A stretch of DNA of 11,491 bases, from NCBI GenBank assembly GCA_016212295.1, contig JACRGO010000207.1, forward strand, positions 1 to 11,491. The letters run 5' to 3'. Below the pieces are notes generated by a model. That model did no database searches, was not told where the DNA came from, and saw only the letters and a program-made list of their open reading frames with translations. Source of the DNA: Nitrospinota bacterium. GTDB lineage: Bacteria > Nitrospinota > Nitrospinia > JACRGO01. This document shows positions 1 to 6,937 of the stretch, piece after piece; positions within the stretch are counted from its first letter, which is position 1, and each line of letters opens with the position of its first letter. The translations under genes and the position numbers were made by a program.

Positions 1-283
1 AATCCGCGTTCATGGCCCTGGCCTTCCGGGCCGCGTCTTCAAGGAGAGTTTTTTCGTCCGCTGGAGTGGCCGGCGTTTTCAATTCCCAGCCGCAAAATCC
101 GGAGCCCGCGGGCCTGTTCAGCCAGATTTGGATGTCCGGGAAATTTGTTTTTTGGGAAGAGACCTTTAAGGACGCCTCGGATGACGCTACCTCAAAGGGA
201 CAGGACCCCTTTGAAATGGCTTCGTTGAGCCAGGAAACGGCCTGGCCCATAAACTCTCTTTCATTGGCTTTCACGTCGGACAA
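1..283 (-). CDS. PD-(D/E)xK nuclease-like protein, N-terminal part (runs off left edge)
   Basis: The minus strand is open from a TGA at 301-299 to the window edge and reads as convincing protein. About 94 residues are visible. The helical start (NEREFMGQAVSWLNEAISKG) is followed by FPDIQIW and, about 15 residues later, CGWELKTP. Together these make a PD...(E)xK pattern (PD then ELK), the core of the restriction-endonuclease-like fold. It is followed by DEKTLLEDAARKARAMNAD. From memory, similar segments occur at the N-terminus of some N6-adenine methylase/restriction fusion proteins, but the methylase part would lie outside the window, so this is inference. The start is uncertain. TTG at 283 has AAGGA 10 nt upstream and gives MSDVKANEREF; GTG at 274 and ATG at 250 are alternatives. 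A plus-strand frame over 12-425 overlaps it but does not look like protein. Confidence 0.62.
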   Translation of the reverse strand, partial: MSDVKANEREFMGQAVSWLNEAISKGSCPFEVASSEASLKVSSQKTNFPDIQIWLNRPAGSGFCGWELKTPATPADEKTLLEDAARKARAMNAD

Positions 284-311
284 GGAAGGCGTTTCCTTTC
301 ACAATAAATGG

Positions 312-400
312 AACACGGATGACACGGATTATTCTGATTTTCACGGATTAAAAGAAATTTTATCCGCGATAATCCGTGTCATCAGCGTTATCCGCGTTCT
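312..400. repeat. Palindromic intergenic repeat (ATCCGTGTCATC type)
   Basis: GATGACACGGATTAT at 318-332 is perfectly inverted as ATAATCCGTGTCATC at 369-383. Degenerate copies of ACGGAT/ATCCGTG lie around it (312-317, 343-348, 384-397). The element fills the gap between the nuclease-like gene and the PilZ gene. Sequences of this style recur in intergenic regions of many environmental bacteria; that is general knowledge, not a search result. The rest of the gap (401-467) is AT-rich and holds a partial TTTGGGATTTGTCATTT-like motif also found at the 1451 and 9467 repeats. Confidence 0.7.
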
Positions 401-467
401 ATTTTTTATTAGCCGGAGGCGATAAGCTCTTTGCCGTTTGGGATTTGTCATTTAAAATTTGGGCGTT

Positions 468-1196
468 TCATATCTCAAAAAACGTTCTGGCCTTGAAAAA
501 TGATTTCACCAGGAAATCCTCCAGGGCCTTTTTGAGTCCAGGCTCAAAGGTCTCGGCTTGAAAGGCCACCCCTACCCCGGGGAGCTTGTCGCTCTCCTCC
601 CACCGGCGCACCCATGCCGTTTTGGCGCTGCATTTCAGTGGACTGTCGAAAAGATCGAGAAATTCCAAAAGAACAGGCTCTCCTATTTGGGGAGGATCAT
701 GGGTGAGGATAAAGGCTCCGCCCATGCTCAGGTTCAAGACGTTTCCGGGCCGCCAGTTGCCATCGTCCGGGACCTGAAACCTGGTCCTGCAGCGGACGTT
801 TATCCTTATGTGGCGGGCCCCCAAATGTTTGGCTTCCTTGTTATGAACCCGCTGAACAATGAAGTCCAACGCCTGGGGCAGCAGAGGTGTTTTCTCAAGC
901 TCCTTATGCATGACCCTAACGGAGCCGTCAGCGGAAACGTTGCAGCGGATTATGGGCCAAGTCACCTTCAGATTATCCAGGATGGCCATTTCGGAGGACC
1001 CGATGCGGGCGCCGCTGGCCATGTCGATCAACACCCCTGAGGGGGGGGTCTCGATGCAAAAGCGCACCAAAGGCTCCATGCTTTCAACGAGGATAATCTC
1101 ATGTAAAAGTCCGGCCAGGACCCTGTCGTATTTCGGCTGCCGTTCCTTCAAGCATAGAATGATGAAGCGGCCTTTTATTTCGTTTTTCTTTTCCAT
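468..1196 (-). CDS. PilZ-domain protein (putative c-di-GMP receptor)
   Basis: This 242-residue cytosolic protein has no signal peptide or membrane segment. Residues about 124-235 form a PilZ domain. The first c-di-GMP-binding motif is RxxxR (R131-INV-R135), and the second, normally DxSxxG, is NLSMGG (N155, S157, G160), an accepted variant. It should therefore be able to bind c-di-GMP, although ligand binding cannot be proven from sequence. Residues about 8-115 form a separate N-terminal region with alternating beta/alpha character, for example FIILCLKE, EIILVES and GVLIDMASG. It resembles a degenerate receiver-like module, but I do not see a clear phospho-acceptor set. The target is unknown; family members control motility, adhesion or exopolysaccharide. 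No Shine-Dalgarno sequence precedes the ATG, but a TATAAA box lies 8 nt upstream. Confidence 0.85.
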   Translation of the reverse strand: MEKKNEIKGRFIILCLKERQPKYDRVLAGLLHEIILVESMEPLVRFCIETPPSGVLIDMASGARIGSSEMAILDNLKVTWPIIRCNVSADGSVRVMHKELEKTPLLPQALDFIVQRVHNKEAKHLGARHIRINVRCRTRFQVPDDGNWRPGNVLNLSMGGAFILTHDPPQIGEPVLLEFLDLFDSPLKCSAKTAWVRRWEESDKLPGVGVAFQAETFEPGLKKALEDFLVKSFFKARTFFEI

Positions 1197-1204
1197 TCAG
1201 CGTT

Positions 1205-1210
1205 TTTATA
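1205..1210 (-). promoter_or_regulatory. Candidate -10 box of the PilZ gene
   Basis: TATAAA on the minus strand is separated from the ATG (1196) by 8 nt, and no Shine-Dalgarno sequence is present. I see no good -35 at 17-18 bp upstream, so on its own the call is weak. It gains weight from matching spacing at pyrG, bamD and ilvB. Confidence 0.35.
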
Positions 1211-1265
1211 TTTTGGGTTCATACTTTAGTAGTTAGCTTTTAACAGTTAAAGGGCTTCCGGGATT

Positions 1266-1388
1266 TTTACATCCCCCTGGCCCCCTTTTCCAAGGGGGAA
1301 TGAAGAGGTGATGGCTGAAAGAAATCCCGCGCGCGATGGGTGACACAACCAATTCCCCCTTCTCAAGGGGGATCAAGGGGGATGTAAA
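1266..1388. repeat. Long imperfect palindrome (CCCCCTT/AAGGGGG type)
   Basis: Arms of about 36 nt at 1266-1301 and 1352-1388 are inverted copies with a few mismatches. Both begin with TTTACATCCCCCT when read inward and end at the AAGGGGGAAT block. A 50-nt centre separates them. Each arm also contains its own CCCCCTT...AAGGGGG hairpin. The architecture suggests a miniature palindromic dispersed repeat. A minus-strand reading frame across 1233-1514 is an artefact of this element. Confidence 0.75.
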
Positions 1389-1450
1389 GGCGCATTTAAC
1401 TGCGGCTATCGGGGGCATATAAGATTTCGCTGAATAATTACGAACAAAGA

Positions 1451-1521
1451 TTGTAATTTGTTGTTTGTCATTTGGGATTTTGTTTTCCTTTTGGTTGCGG
1501 CGAAGCCGCGCCATGGAATCC
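1451..1521 (+). repeat. Dispersed intergenic repeat, copy 1
   Basis: About 71 bp that recur at 9467-9535 in the same orientation with five substitutions and two single-base indels. It contains TTTGTCATTTGG, a T-rich stretch, and a small hairpin GCGGC-GAA-GCCGC at 1497-1509 followed by GCCATG. The duplication creates similar false reading frames (MSFGILFSF) at both sites. From here to the pyrG stop (1522-1584) I see nothing definable. Confidence 0.75.
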
Positions 1522-1584
1522 TTGATAAAAGTTCTCAGGGGGAGTTGTCAGGGTGCGGTTGTCCGTGGGTCTGTTGCTCTTTTT

Positions 1585-3222
<1,638 letters not shown>

Positions 3223-3228
3223 TTAAAG

Positions 3229-3258
3229 ATATTATCACAAAGTCCGGTTGTCCAACAA
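3229..3258 (-). promoter_or_regulatory. Candidate pyrG promoter
   Basis: A TAATAT -10 box (3234-3229) lies 9 nt before the pyrG ATG. A poor -35, TTGTTG (3258-3253), is 18 bp upstream of it; TTGGAC (3255-3250) is a better hexamer but with a 15-bp spacer. Transcription starting 6-8 nt after the -10 would leave a leader of only 1-3 nt. Confidence 0.4.
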
Positions 3259-3297
3259 GAAAAAGTAAAAACAAAAAAAATAATAGATAGCAGGGAT

Positions 3298-3446
3298 CAG
3301 GGGACAGGTATCAGTGGCTGGCGCGGAATAAAATTCGCGCGATTAGAGCAAACTCTCACGGTCCTTCGAATCAAGGCCAGCCATTCCAAGGCAACTGGTA
3401 ACTGGAAACCGGCAACTGAAAACCGCCCCCTGGTACCTGTCCCCTG
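3298..3446. repeat. Palindromic intergenic element with 17-bp terminal inverted repeats
   Basis: CAGGGGACAGGTATCAG (3298-3314) and its inverted copy (3430-3446, one mismatch) bound the element. Nested inside are TGGCTGGC (3315-3322) paired with GCCAGCCA (3376-3383), and a small GCGCG(g)AAT / ATTCGCGC hairpin at 3321-3340. AACTGG/AACTG tandem motifs lie at about 3393-3420. It occupies almost the whole plsY-pyrG gap and has no coding capacity. It could act as a transcriptional barrier, but there is no T-run typical of an intrinsic terminator. Confidence 0.7.
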
Positions 3447-3458
3447 TGAACTATTAAA

Positions 3459-4052
3459 TCATTTCCTTTCCTTGCCCAGTTTATTTTCCGTTCCCTCTAT
3501 CAATTTAAGGATATTTTGATGGTGCCGGGCTATTACCAGAAAGGCAATGGCGGCCGCGGAAATGATCGCGTACTTGCCATAATGGAAGAGAGCGGCAAGA
3601 ATTGGAGCGGCTATAGCCGCGGAAATGGAGCCCAGGGAAACATATTTTGATAAAAAGACGACTGCCCCGAAAACCAGCATCGCCCCCAGGGCAGCCTTAG
3701 GGGTTATGTAAATAAGGACGCCCAGGGCCGTGGCCACGCCCTTTCCGCCCTTGAACTTAAGAAAAACCGGAAAGACGTGGCCCGAGACCGCGGCAGCGCC
3801 GGCTAACGCGGCTGTCATTGAGTCCCCTGTAATGGCCTGGGCCGCTATTGCCGGAACCATCCCTTTCACCGTGTCGGCCAGGAGGGTCAAGGCCGCCTCC
3901 TTTTTGCCCACTGACCGCAGGACGTTAGTGGCGCCGATATTGCCGCTGCCTCGCTCGCGCACATCTATCCCGCGCCGCTTTGAAATCAGAAGGCCGAACG
4001 GGACCGCTCCTAAAAGGTAGGACAGGACTAAAATTGTCAAAAAAAGAGGCAT
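3459..4052 (-). CDS. plsY: Acyl-phosphate glycerol-3-phosphate acyltransferase
   Basis: This integral inner-membrane enzyme transfers the acyl group from acyl-phosphate to glycerol-3-phosphate to give lysophosphatidate, the first committed phospholipid step; it normally works with PlsX, which is not in this window. From the ATG at 4052 it has 197 residues, a normal length. The three family motifs are present: GSGNIGATN (35-43), KFKGGKGVAT (99-108), and RHHQN...EGTEN near the C-terminus (about 176-190). Several hydrophobic spans fit the multi-pass topology, the first starting at residue 1 (MPLFLTILVLSYLLGAVPFG). An upstream TTG at 4088 would add 12 hydrophilic residues and disturb that start, so I prefer 4052. 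Neither start has a clear Shine-Dalgarno sequence. A short palindrome, TTGCCA-AAA-TGGCAA, lies at 4072-4086. It follows the transglycosylase gene by 82 bp and is probably co-transcribed with it. Confidence 0.93.
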   Translation of the reverse strand: MPLFLTILVLSYLLGAVPFGLLISKRRGIDVRERGSGNIGATNVLRSVGKKEAALTLLADTVKGMVPAIAAQAITGDSMTAALAGAAAVSGHVFPVFLKFKGGKGVATALGVLIYITPKAALGAMLVFGAVVFLSKYVSLGSISAAIAAPILAALFHYGKYAIISAAAIAFLVIARHHQNILKLIEGTENKLGKERK

Positions 4053-4134
4053 TAGCAACTGTTGATTAAATTTTTGCCATTTTGGCAAGAGGCTGAATGT
4101 GCGAGATAAATTTTCGGAATAGGCGAGTATGTAT

Positions 4135-4809
4135 CTAATAAGAAGGCCGGTCCGTAAGGAGAAGGGTCCCGTCCTTCAATACCGTCCTGTAAATCCTGTC
4201 ATTGCCTCTTTTCCAGACCTTTCCGCCGTGGCTTTCAATCACTTTTTTAACATATTTCTGGGTCTCCTGAAAAGGAGGAATTTTACCGTAGAATTTTACA
4301 GGCTCGGGTCCGGCGTTGTACGCGGCCAGGGCAAGCCTGACGTCACCCCCGAAGGTTTCCAGCATCCGCCGGAAATACCTGGCGCCGCCGGTTATGTTCT
4401 GAAAAGGGTCCTTGGAATCCACGACCCCCACTTCCTTCGCGGTTTCCGGCATCAACTGCATCAACCCAACGGCCCCGGCAGGCGAGATGGCGTCCGGGTC
4501 GAAATCGGATTCCGCCTTTATAATGGACTCTATAAGCTTGGAGTCGATTTTCAACTGCTCCGCGGTCATTTGAATATGCCTACGAATCGCGGGATTATCT
4601 TTCACGTTCTTCCCGCTCTTGTACGGCTCCCGCACCTTCCTGTGTTTTTGGGGAAGGAAAAGTTTATCGTCAGGGCTCCTGGGAACGTCGGAAAAATGCA
4701 TGGCTCCGTCGGCGTCCTTGTGGAAATAAACAGCCCCGGCGGCAAGCGTGGCTTGCGCGAGAAGGGTTCCCAAGGCCAGGATGGCTAATGATTTTTTGTA
4801 ATAGTTCAT
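4135..4809 (-). CDS. Periplasmic lytic transglycosylase, SLT domain
   Basis: This 224-residue secreted protein probably cleaves the MurNAc-GlcNAc bond of peptidoglycan. A signal peptide covers about residues 1-24 (MNYYKKSLAILALGTLLAQA...AAG). Residues 26-45 (VYFHKDADGAMHFSDVP) match the style of the DUF4124 module often found at the N-terminus of SLT proteins. The goose-lysozyme-like SLT domain spans about 75-190, with catalytic E100 in IIKAESDFDP, then SPAGAVGLMQLMP (109-121) and the AAYNAGP motif (162-168). The last 20 residues (IYRTVLKDGTLLLTDRP) look like a second DUF4124-type strand pair. It resembles Slt70/MltC-type enzymes but is short. No good ribosome site precedes the ATG. It lies 48 bp downstream of the sigma-factor gene, so co-transcription is likely. 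Confidence 0.92.
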   Translation of the reverse strand: MNYYKKSLAILALGTLLAQATLAAGAVYFHKDADGAMHFSDVPRSPDDKLFLPQKHRKVREPYKSGKNVKDNPAIRRHIQMTAEQLKIDSKLIESIIKAESDFDPDAISPAGAVGLMQLMPETAKEVGVVDSKDPFQNITGGARYFRRMLETFGGDVRLALAAYNAGPEPVKFYGKIPPFQETQKYVKKVIESHGGKVWKRGNDRIYRTVLKDGTLLLTDRPSY

Positions 4810-4843
4810 CGAACGTGTGAATGCATCGAAATTTATTTTGATT

Positions 4844-4856
4844 GCGGCAATGCCGC
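4844..4856. repeat. Small GC-rich hairpin behind the sigma-factor stop
   Basis: GCGGC-AAT-GCCGC forms a 5-bp stem 1 nt beyond the sigma-factor stop codon. The same stem with a GAA loop occurs at 1497-1509, and a decayed form at 9512-9524, in both cases within the 70-bp dispersed repeat. No T-run follows, so it is not a convincing terminator; it more likely marks a repeat family. Confidence 0.45.
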
Positions 4857-4857
4857 G

Positions 4858-5814
4858 CTAGCCCCAATATTCCTTAAGCGATTTGTTTTTCGCCTTGTTT
4901 CTCAACTTTTCCTTGGCGCGTTTTTCTATTTGCCTGACTCTTTCCCTGGAGAGGCTGGTTATTTTCCCTATCTCTTCCAGGGTCATGGGCGGCCCGTCAA
5001 ACCCGAAACGCAGTTTTATCACAAGAGATTCCCTTTCCGGCAATTCCCTTACCATACTAAGAATTTCGTCTCTGAGGTCCTTTTGGATCATGGCCGTCTC
5101 CATGGAGGCAGGGTTCCCTTCCACCATGAAGTCGAGATAGGAGGCGGCGATCTGGCCATTGACCGGGGTGTTGAGGGAGAGGTGGGTGCGATACACGCGC
5201 AGGACGGATTCCAGCTCTTCCGGCGGCATTCCCAGTGACTTGGCAAGCTCTTCCAAGGTCGGCTCCCTGTTTTGGGACTGGAGCATTTCCCTGCATTGCT
5301 CCTCTACTTTCGACAATATGCCGGCCTGCTTTATCGGGAGGCGGACCGTGCCTGAATGCCTTGCTATGGAGTACATAATGGCCTGGCGTATCCACCATGT
5401 GGCGTAAGTGATGAATTTGACCTTTCTTCCAGGGTCGAATTTGTGCGCGGAATGGATCAACCCTATATTACCCTCGTTAATGAGATCGCAGAGGGAAATC
5501 CCGCAGCCCCGGTATTTATTGGCTATTGAAACGACATACTTGAGGTTGTGCTTCACCAACTCATCCACCGCCTTCTGATCGCCCTTGGCTATCTTGCGCC
5601 CCAGGAACTCCTCTTCCTCTCTTGCCAATGGCTTCATACCGCTGATGTCATTTAAATACGCGGCAATGGTGGCGTCAGAGACCATGGGAAGGCCTTTTCT
5701 GTTGGCCTTATCCGATATGAATTTATGCCTGTTATTAACGCTGGCTTTTTTCGGCATGGCGGGAATGTGTGAACTTAACGCCCTTCTGGCGGACTTTAAA
5801 GAGTCATTGGTCAT
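4858..5814 (-). CDS. RNA polymerase sigma-70 family factor (RpoD/RpoS-like)
   Basis: This 318-residue sigma factor directs RNA polymerase to promoters. Region 1.2 (about 46-80, IAAYLNDISGMKPLAREEE) is followed by region 2 (84-153), with core-binding DLINEGNIGLIHSAHKFD (110-127) and the -10 recognition/melting segment FITYATWWIRQAI (134-146). Region 3 is at about 162-238. Region 4 is at about 252-306, with a helix-turn-helix (MTLEEIGKITSLSRERVRQIE) that reads the -35 box. It lacks the long region 1.1 and non-conserved insert of a housekeeping RpoD, which fits a group 2 (RpoS-like) alternative sigma or a compact SigA-like factor; I cannot choose between them. The ATG at 5814 has AGGA 11 nt upstream; an internal ATG (5757) has none. 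A 12-bp inverted repeat spans the 5' leader and this start codon. Confidence 0.94.
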   Translation of the reverse strand: MTNDSLKSARRALSSHIPAMPKKASVNNRHKFISDKANRKGLPMVSDATIAAYLNDISGMKPLAREEEEFLGRKIAKGDQKAVDELVKHNLKYVVSIANKYRGCGISLCDLINEGNIGLIHSAHKFDPGRKVKFITYATWWIRQAIMYSIARHSGTVRLPIKQAGILSKVEEQCREMLQSQNREPTLEELAKSLGMPPEELESVLRVYRTHLSLNTPVNGQIAASYLDFMVEGNPASMETAMIQKDLRDEILSMVRELPERESLVIKLRFGFDGPPMTLEEIGKITSLSRERVRQIEKRAKEKLRNKAKNKSLKEYWG

Positions 5815-5863
5815 TAAGGTGTCTTCCTGTTTATCAATGACAAATGACTATTGACCAATGACT
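5802..5863 (-). promoter_or_regulatory. Perfect 12-bp inverted repeat over the sigma-factor start codon
   Basis: AGTCATTGGTCA (5802-5813) and TGACCAATGACT (5852-5863) are perfectly complementary. In the minus-strand transcript the stem would include two bases of the ATG and the next codons, with the AGGA ribosome site in the 38-nt loop. The left half of the loop holds further CAAATGAC/CAATGAC variants, so the structure probably derives from a dispersed repeat. Whether it controls translation is inference. Confidence 0.5.
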
Positions 5864-5892
5864 ATCACCTGATGTCGCCAATATGCAACTGT

Positions 5893-5930
5893 TTGATTTA
5901 TAAACGAAAAAAATGGAAATTCCTATACTA
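5893..5930 (+). repeat. Inverted repeat flanking bamD, left arm
   Basis: These 38 bases equal the reverse complement of 6701-6738 at 37 positions. The arm carries TTGATTTATAAACG, then an A-run, an ATG at 5913-5915 and the codons for EIPIL. It is thus a copy, in opposite orientation, of the bamD initiation region, placed 5 bp past the bamD stop codon. The one mismatch (G5916) makes codon 2 Glu instead of Lys. Confidence 0.9.
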
Positions 5931-5935
5931 TGGAC

Positions 5936-6718
5936 TTACTTGTCTTTCTTGAGATACTTCAGGCGTTTATGCGCCTTGGCGCGAAAAGCGCTCTTAGGAT
6001 ATTTTCGGATGAAATCGCTGAAAACTTTCGCTGCTTTTTCATAATTTTCCTCGCTGTAATAGGATTCCCCTATAAGGAAAAAGGCTTCATCATTGGACTT
6101 GAAATCGGGATATTTTTCAATCAACTCGGTCATGCGGAGAATAGTTGACTGATGGGCGGCGATTTTAAAGTAGTACTTGCCGATGTAAAAAAGGTTCTGG
6201 GCCAGATGGGTCTTGCATTCCTTTACATATTCCTGCGCCTTCTTAAAATACTTGCTGTTCGGATATTCGTTTACAATGACCTCGAAATTTTTCACGGCGT
6301 CCATGGTGTTCGTCTGGTCCCTGTTGTACGCCTCCATCTGTTTATAGCTGCACATGCCCTTATAGAAATAAGCACGGTCCACGTTGGGATGCACGGGATA
6401 GAGTTCGATGAAATTAAGGTATTGAAGGTCGGCCTCCATGTATTTCTCGCCATGGTAAAACAGGGCGTCCCCCATGCCCATGGTGGCTGTGTCCATATAT
6501 TTGCTGTTGGGATATTTCTCCGTGAACTTCCGAAACGCCTCCTCGGCCCTTGTGTAGTCCTTGTTTTTTAACAGGTTCTTCCCTTCCGCGATCAATTCAT
6601 CCGGCCCCATTTTGTCGATCTTGTTTTCAAAAAGCGCGACGCAGCCTGACGAGAAGGCCGCTGTTGTTAAAAGGCAGATGAAAAAGAAGCAATACTTTTT
6701 TAGTATAGGAATTTTCAT
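5936..6718 (-). CDS. bamD: Outer-membrane assembly lipoprotein BamD
   Basis: BamD is an essential lipoprotein of the BAM complex that, with BamA, inserts beta-barrel proteins into the outer membrane. The 260-residue product starts with a basic, hydrophobic signal peptide (MKIPILKKYCFFFICLLTTAAF) ending in a lipobox-like SSGC. C26 would be the lipidated residue; Ser at -3 is unusual but tolerated. The rest is a series of about five TPR-like helical hairpins (about 40-73, 78-110, 115-155, 172-205, 212-245), each with the YPNSKY / YPKSAF type turn typical of BamD/YfiO. Length and layout fit the family (about 240-260). No Shine-Dalgarno sequence is present; TATAAA lies 8 nt before the ATG. The whole gene sits between the arms of a 38-bp inverted repeat, so an inversion would leave a functional gene on the opposite strand. 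Confidence 0.94.
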   Translation of the reverse strand: MKIPILKKYCFFFICLLTTAAFSSGCVALFENKIDKMGPDELIAEGKNLLKNKDYTRAEEAFRKFTEKYPNSKYMDTATMGMGDALFYHGEKYMEADLQYLNFIELYPVHPNVDRAYFYKGMCSYKQMEAYNRDQTNTMDAVKNFEVIVNEYPNSKYFKKAQEYVKECKTHLAQNLFYIGKYYFKIAAHQSTILRMTELIEKYPDFKSNDEAFFLIGESYYSEENYEKAAKVFSDFIRKYPKSAFRAKAHKRLKYLKKDK

Positions 6719-6738
6719 TTTTTTCGTTTATAAATCAA
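6701..6738 (-). repeat. Inverted repeat flanking bamD, right arm (native start region)
   Basis: This arm covers the bamD -10-like box, the start codon and codons 2-6 (K-I-P-I-L), and is matched by the left arm at 5893-5930 with one mismatch in 38. Just outside the arms the similarity stops (5891-5892 versus 6739-6740 differ). Confidence 0.9.
6727..6732 (-). promoter_or_regulatory. Candidate bamD -10 box
   Basis: TATAAA on the minus strand lies 8 nt before the bamD ATG. No convincing -35 is seen 17-18 bp upstream. The box is duplicated in the left repeat arm, so both arms carry the same initiation signals. Confidence 0.35.
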
Positions 6739-6765
6739 TAAATATAGAAGAGGGAAAAACTTGAG

Positions 6766-6859
6766 CATCGAACATTGAACGTCGAACGTCCAACATCAAA
6801 GTATGTTAAATCCTTTCTTCCTTTTTCGACGTTCGATGTTCAGCGTTCGATGTTCGATG
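6766..6859. repeat. Palindromic repeat of GAACGTCGAAC / GTTCGATGTTC units
   Basis: The left arm (6766-6790) and right arm (6828-6859) are inverted copies. The right arm has one extra unit of about 7 nt. Both are built from short CGAACAT/CGAACGT modules. It fills most of the ilvB-bamD gap. Repeats of this kind are common in intergenic DNA of environmental bacteria (general knowledge). Downstream, 6860-6937 shows nothing else definable. Confidence 0.7.
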
Positions 6860-6937
6860 TTAATTCTTTAAAGTCCTCTCGAAGGGCGATAAGTTCTTAA
6901 GGCCTTTTGTTGGATTCCGGTTTATCCAGGTCATGGA

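Noticed and set aside
12-425. Plus-strand reading frame of 137 codons
   Set aside because: It runs antisense to a much better minus-strand protein with a nuclease-like motif, and its second half is the ATCCGTGTC palindrome.
1233-1514. Minus-strand 93-codon frame
   Set aside because: It reads through the CCCCCTT palindrome and the 70-bp dispersed repeat; no protein family features, and low-complexity Pro/Gly-rich composition from the repeats.
3298-3446. Insertion sequence remnant between pyrG and plsY
   Set aside because: It has 17-bp terminal inverted repeats but is only about 150 bp, with no transposase fragment and no clear target-site duplication; called a palindromic repeat instead.
5913-6044. 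43-codon plus-strand frame starting MEIPIL from the left bamD repeat arm
   Set aside because: Only the first six codons resemble the bamD start; the rest is antisense to the bamD coding region. It is a by-product of the inverted repeat, reported there as a finding.
6766-6859. CRISPR array
   Set aside because: The CGAACAT/CGAACGT units are short, adjacent and arranged as an inverted repeat, without regular spacers.
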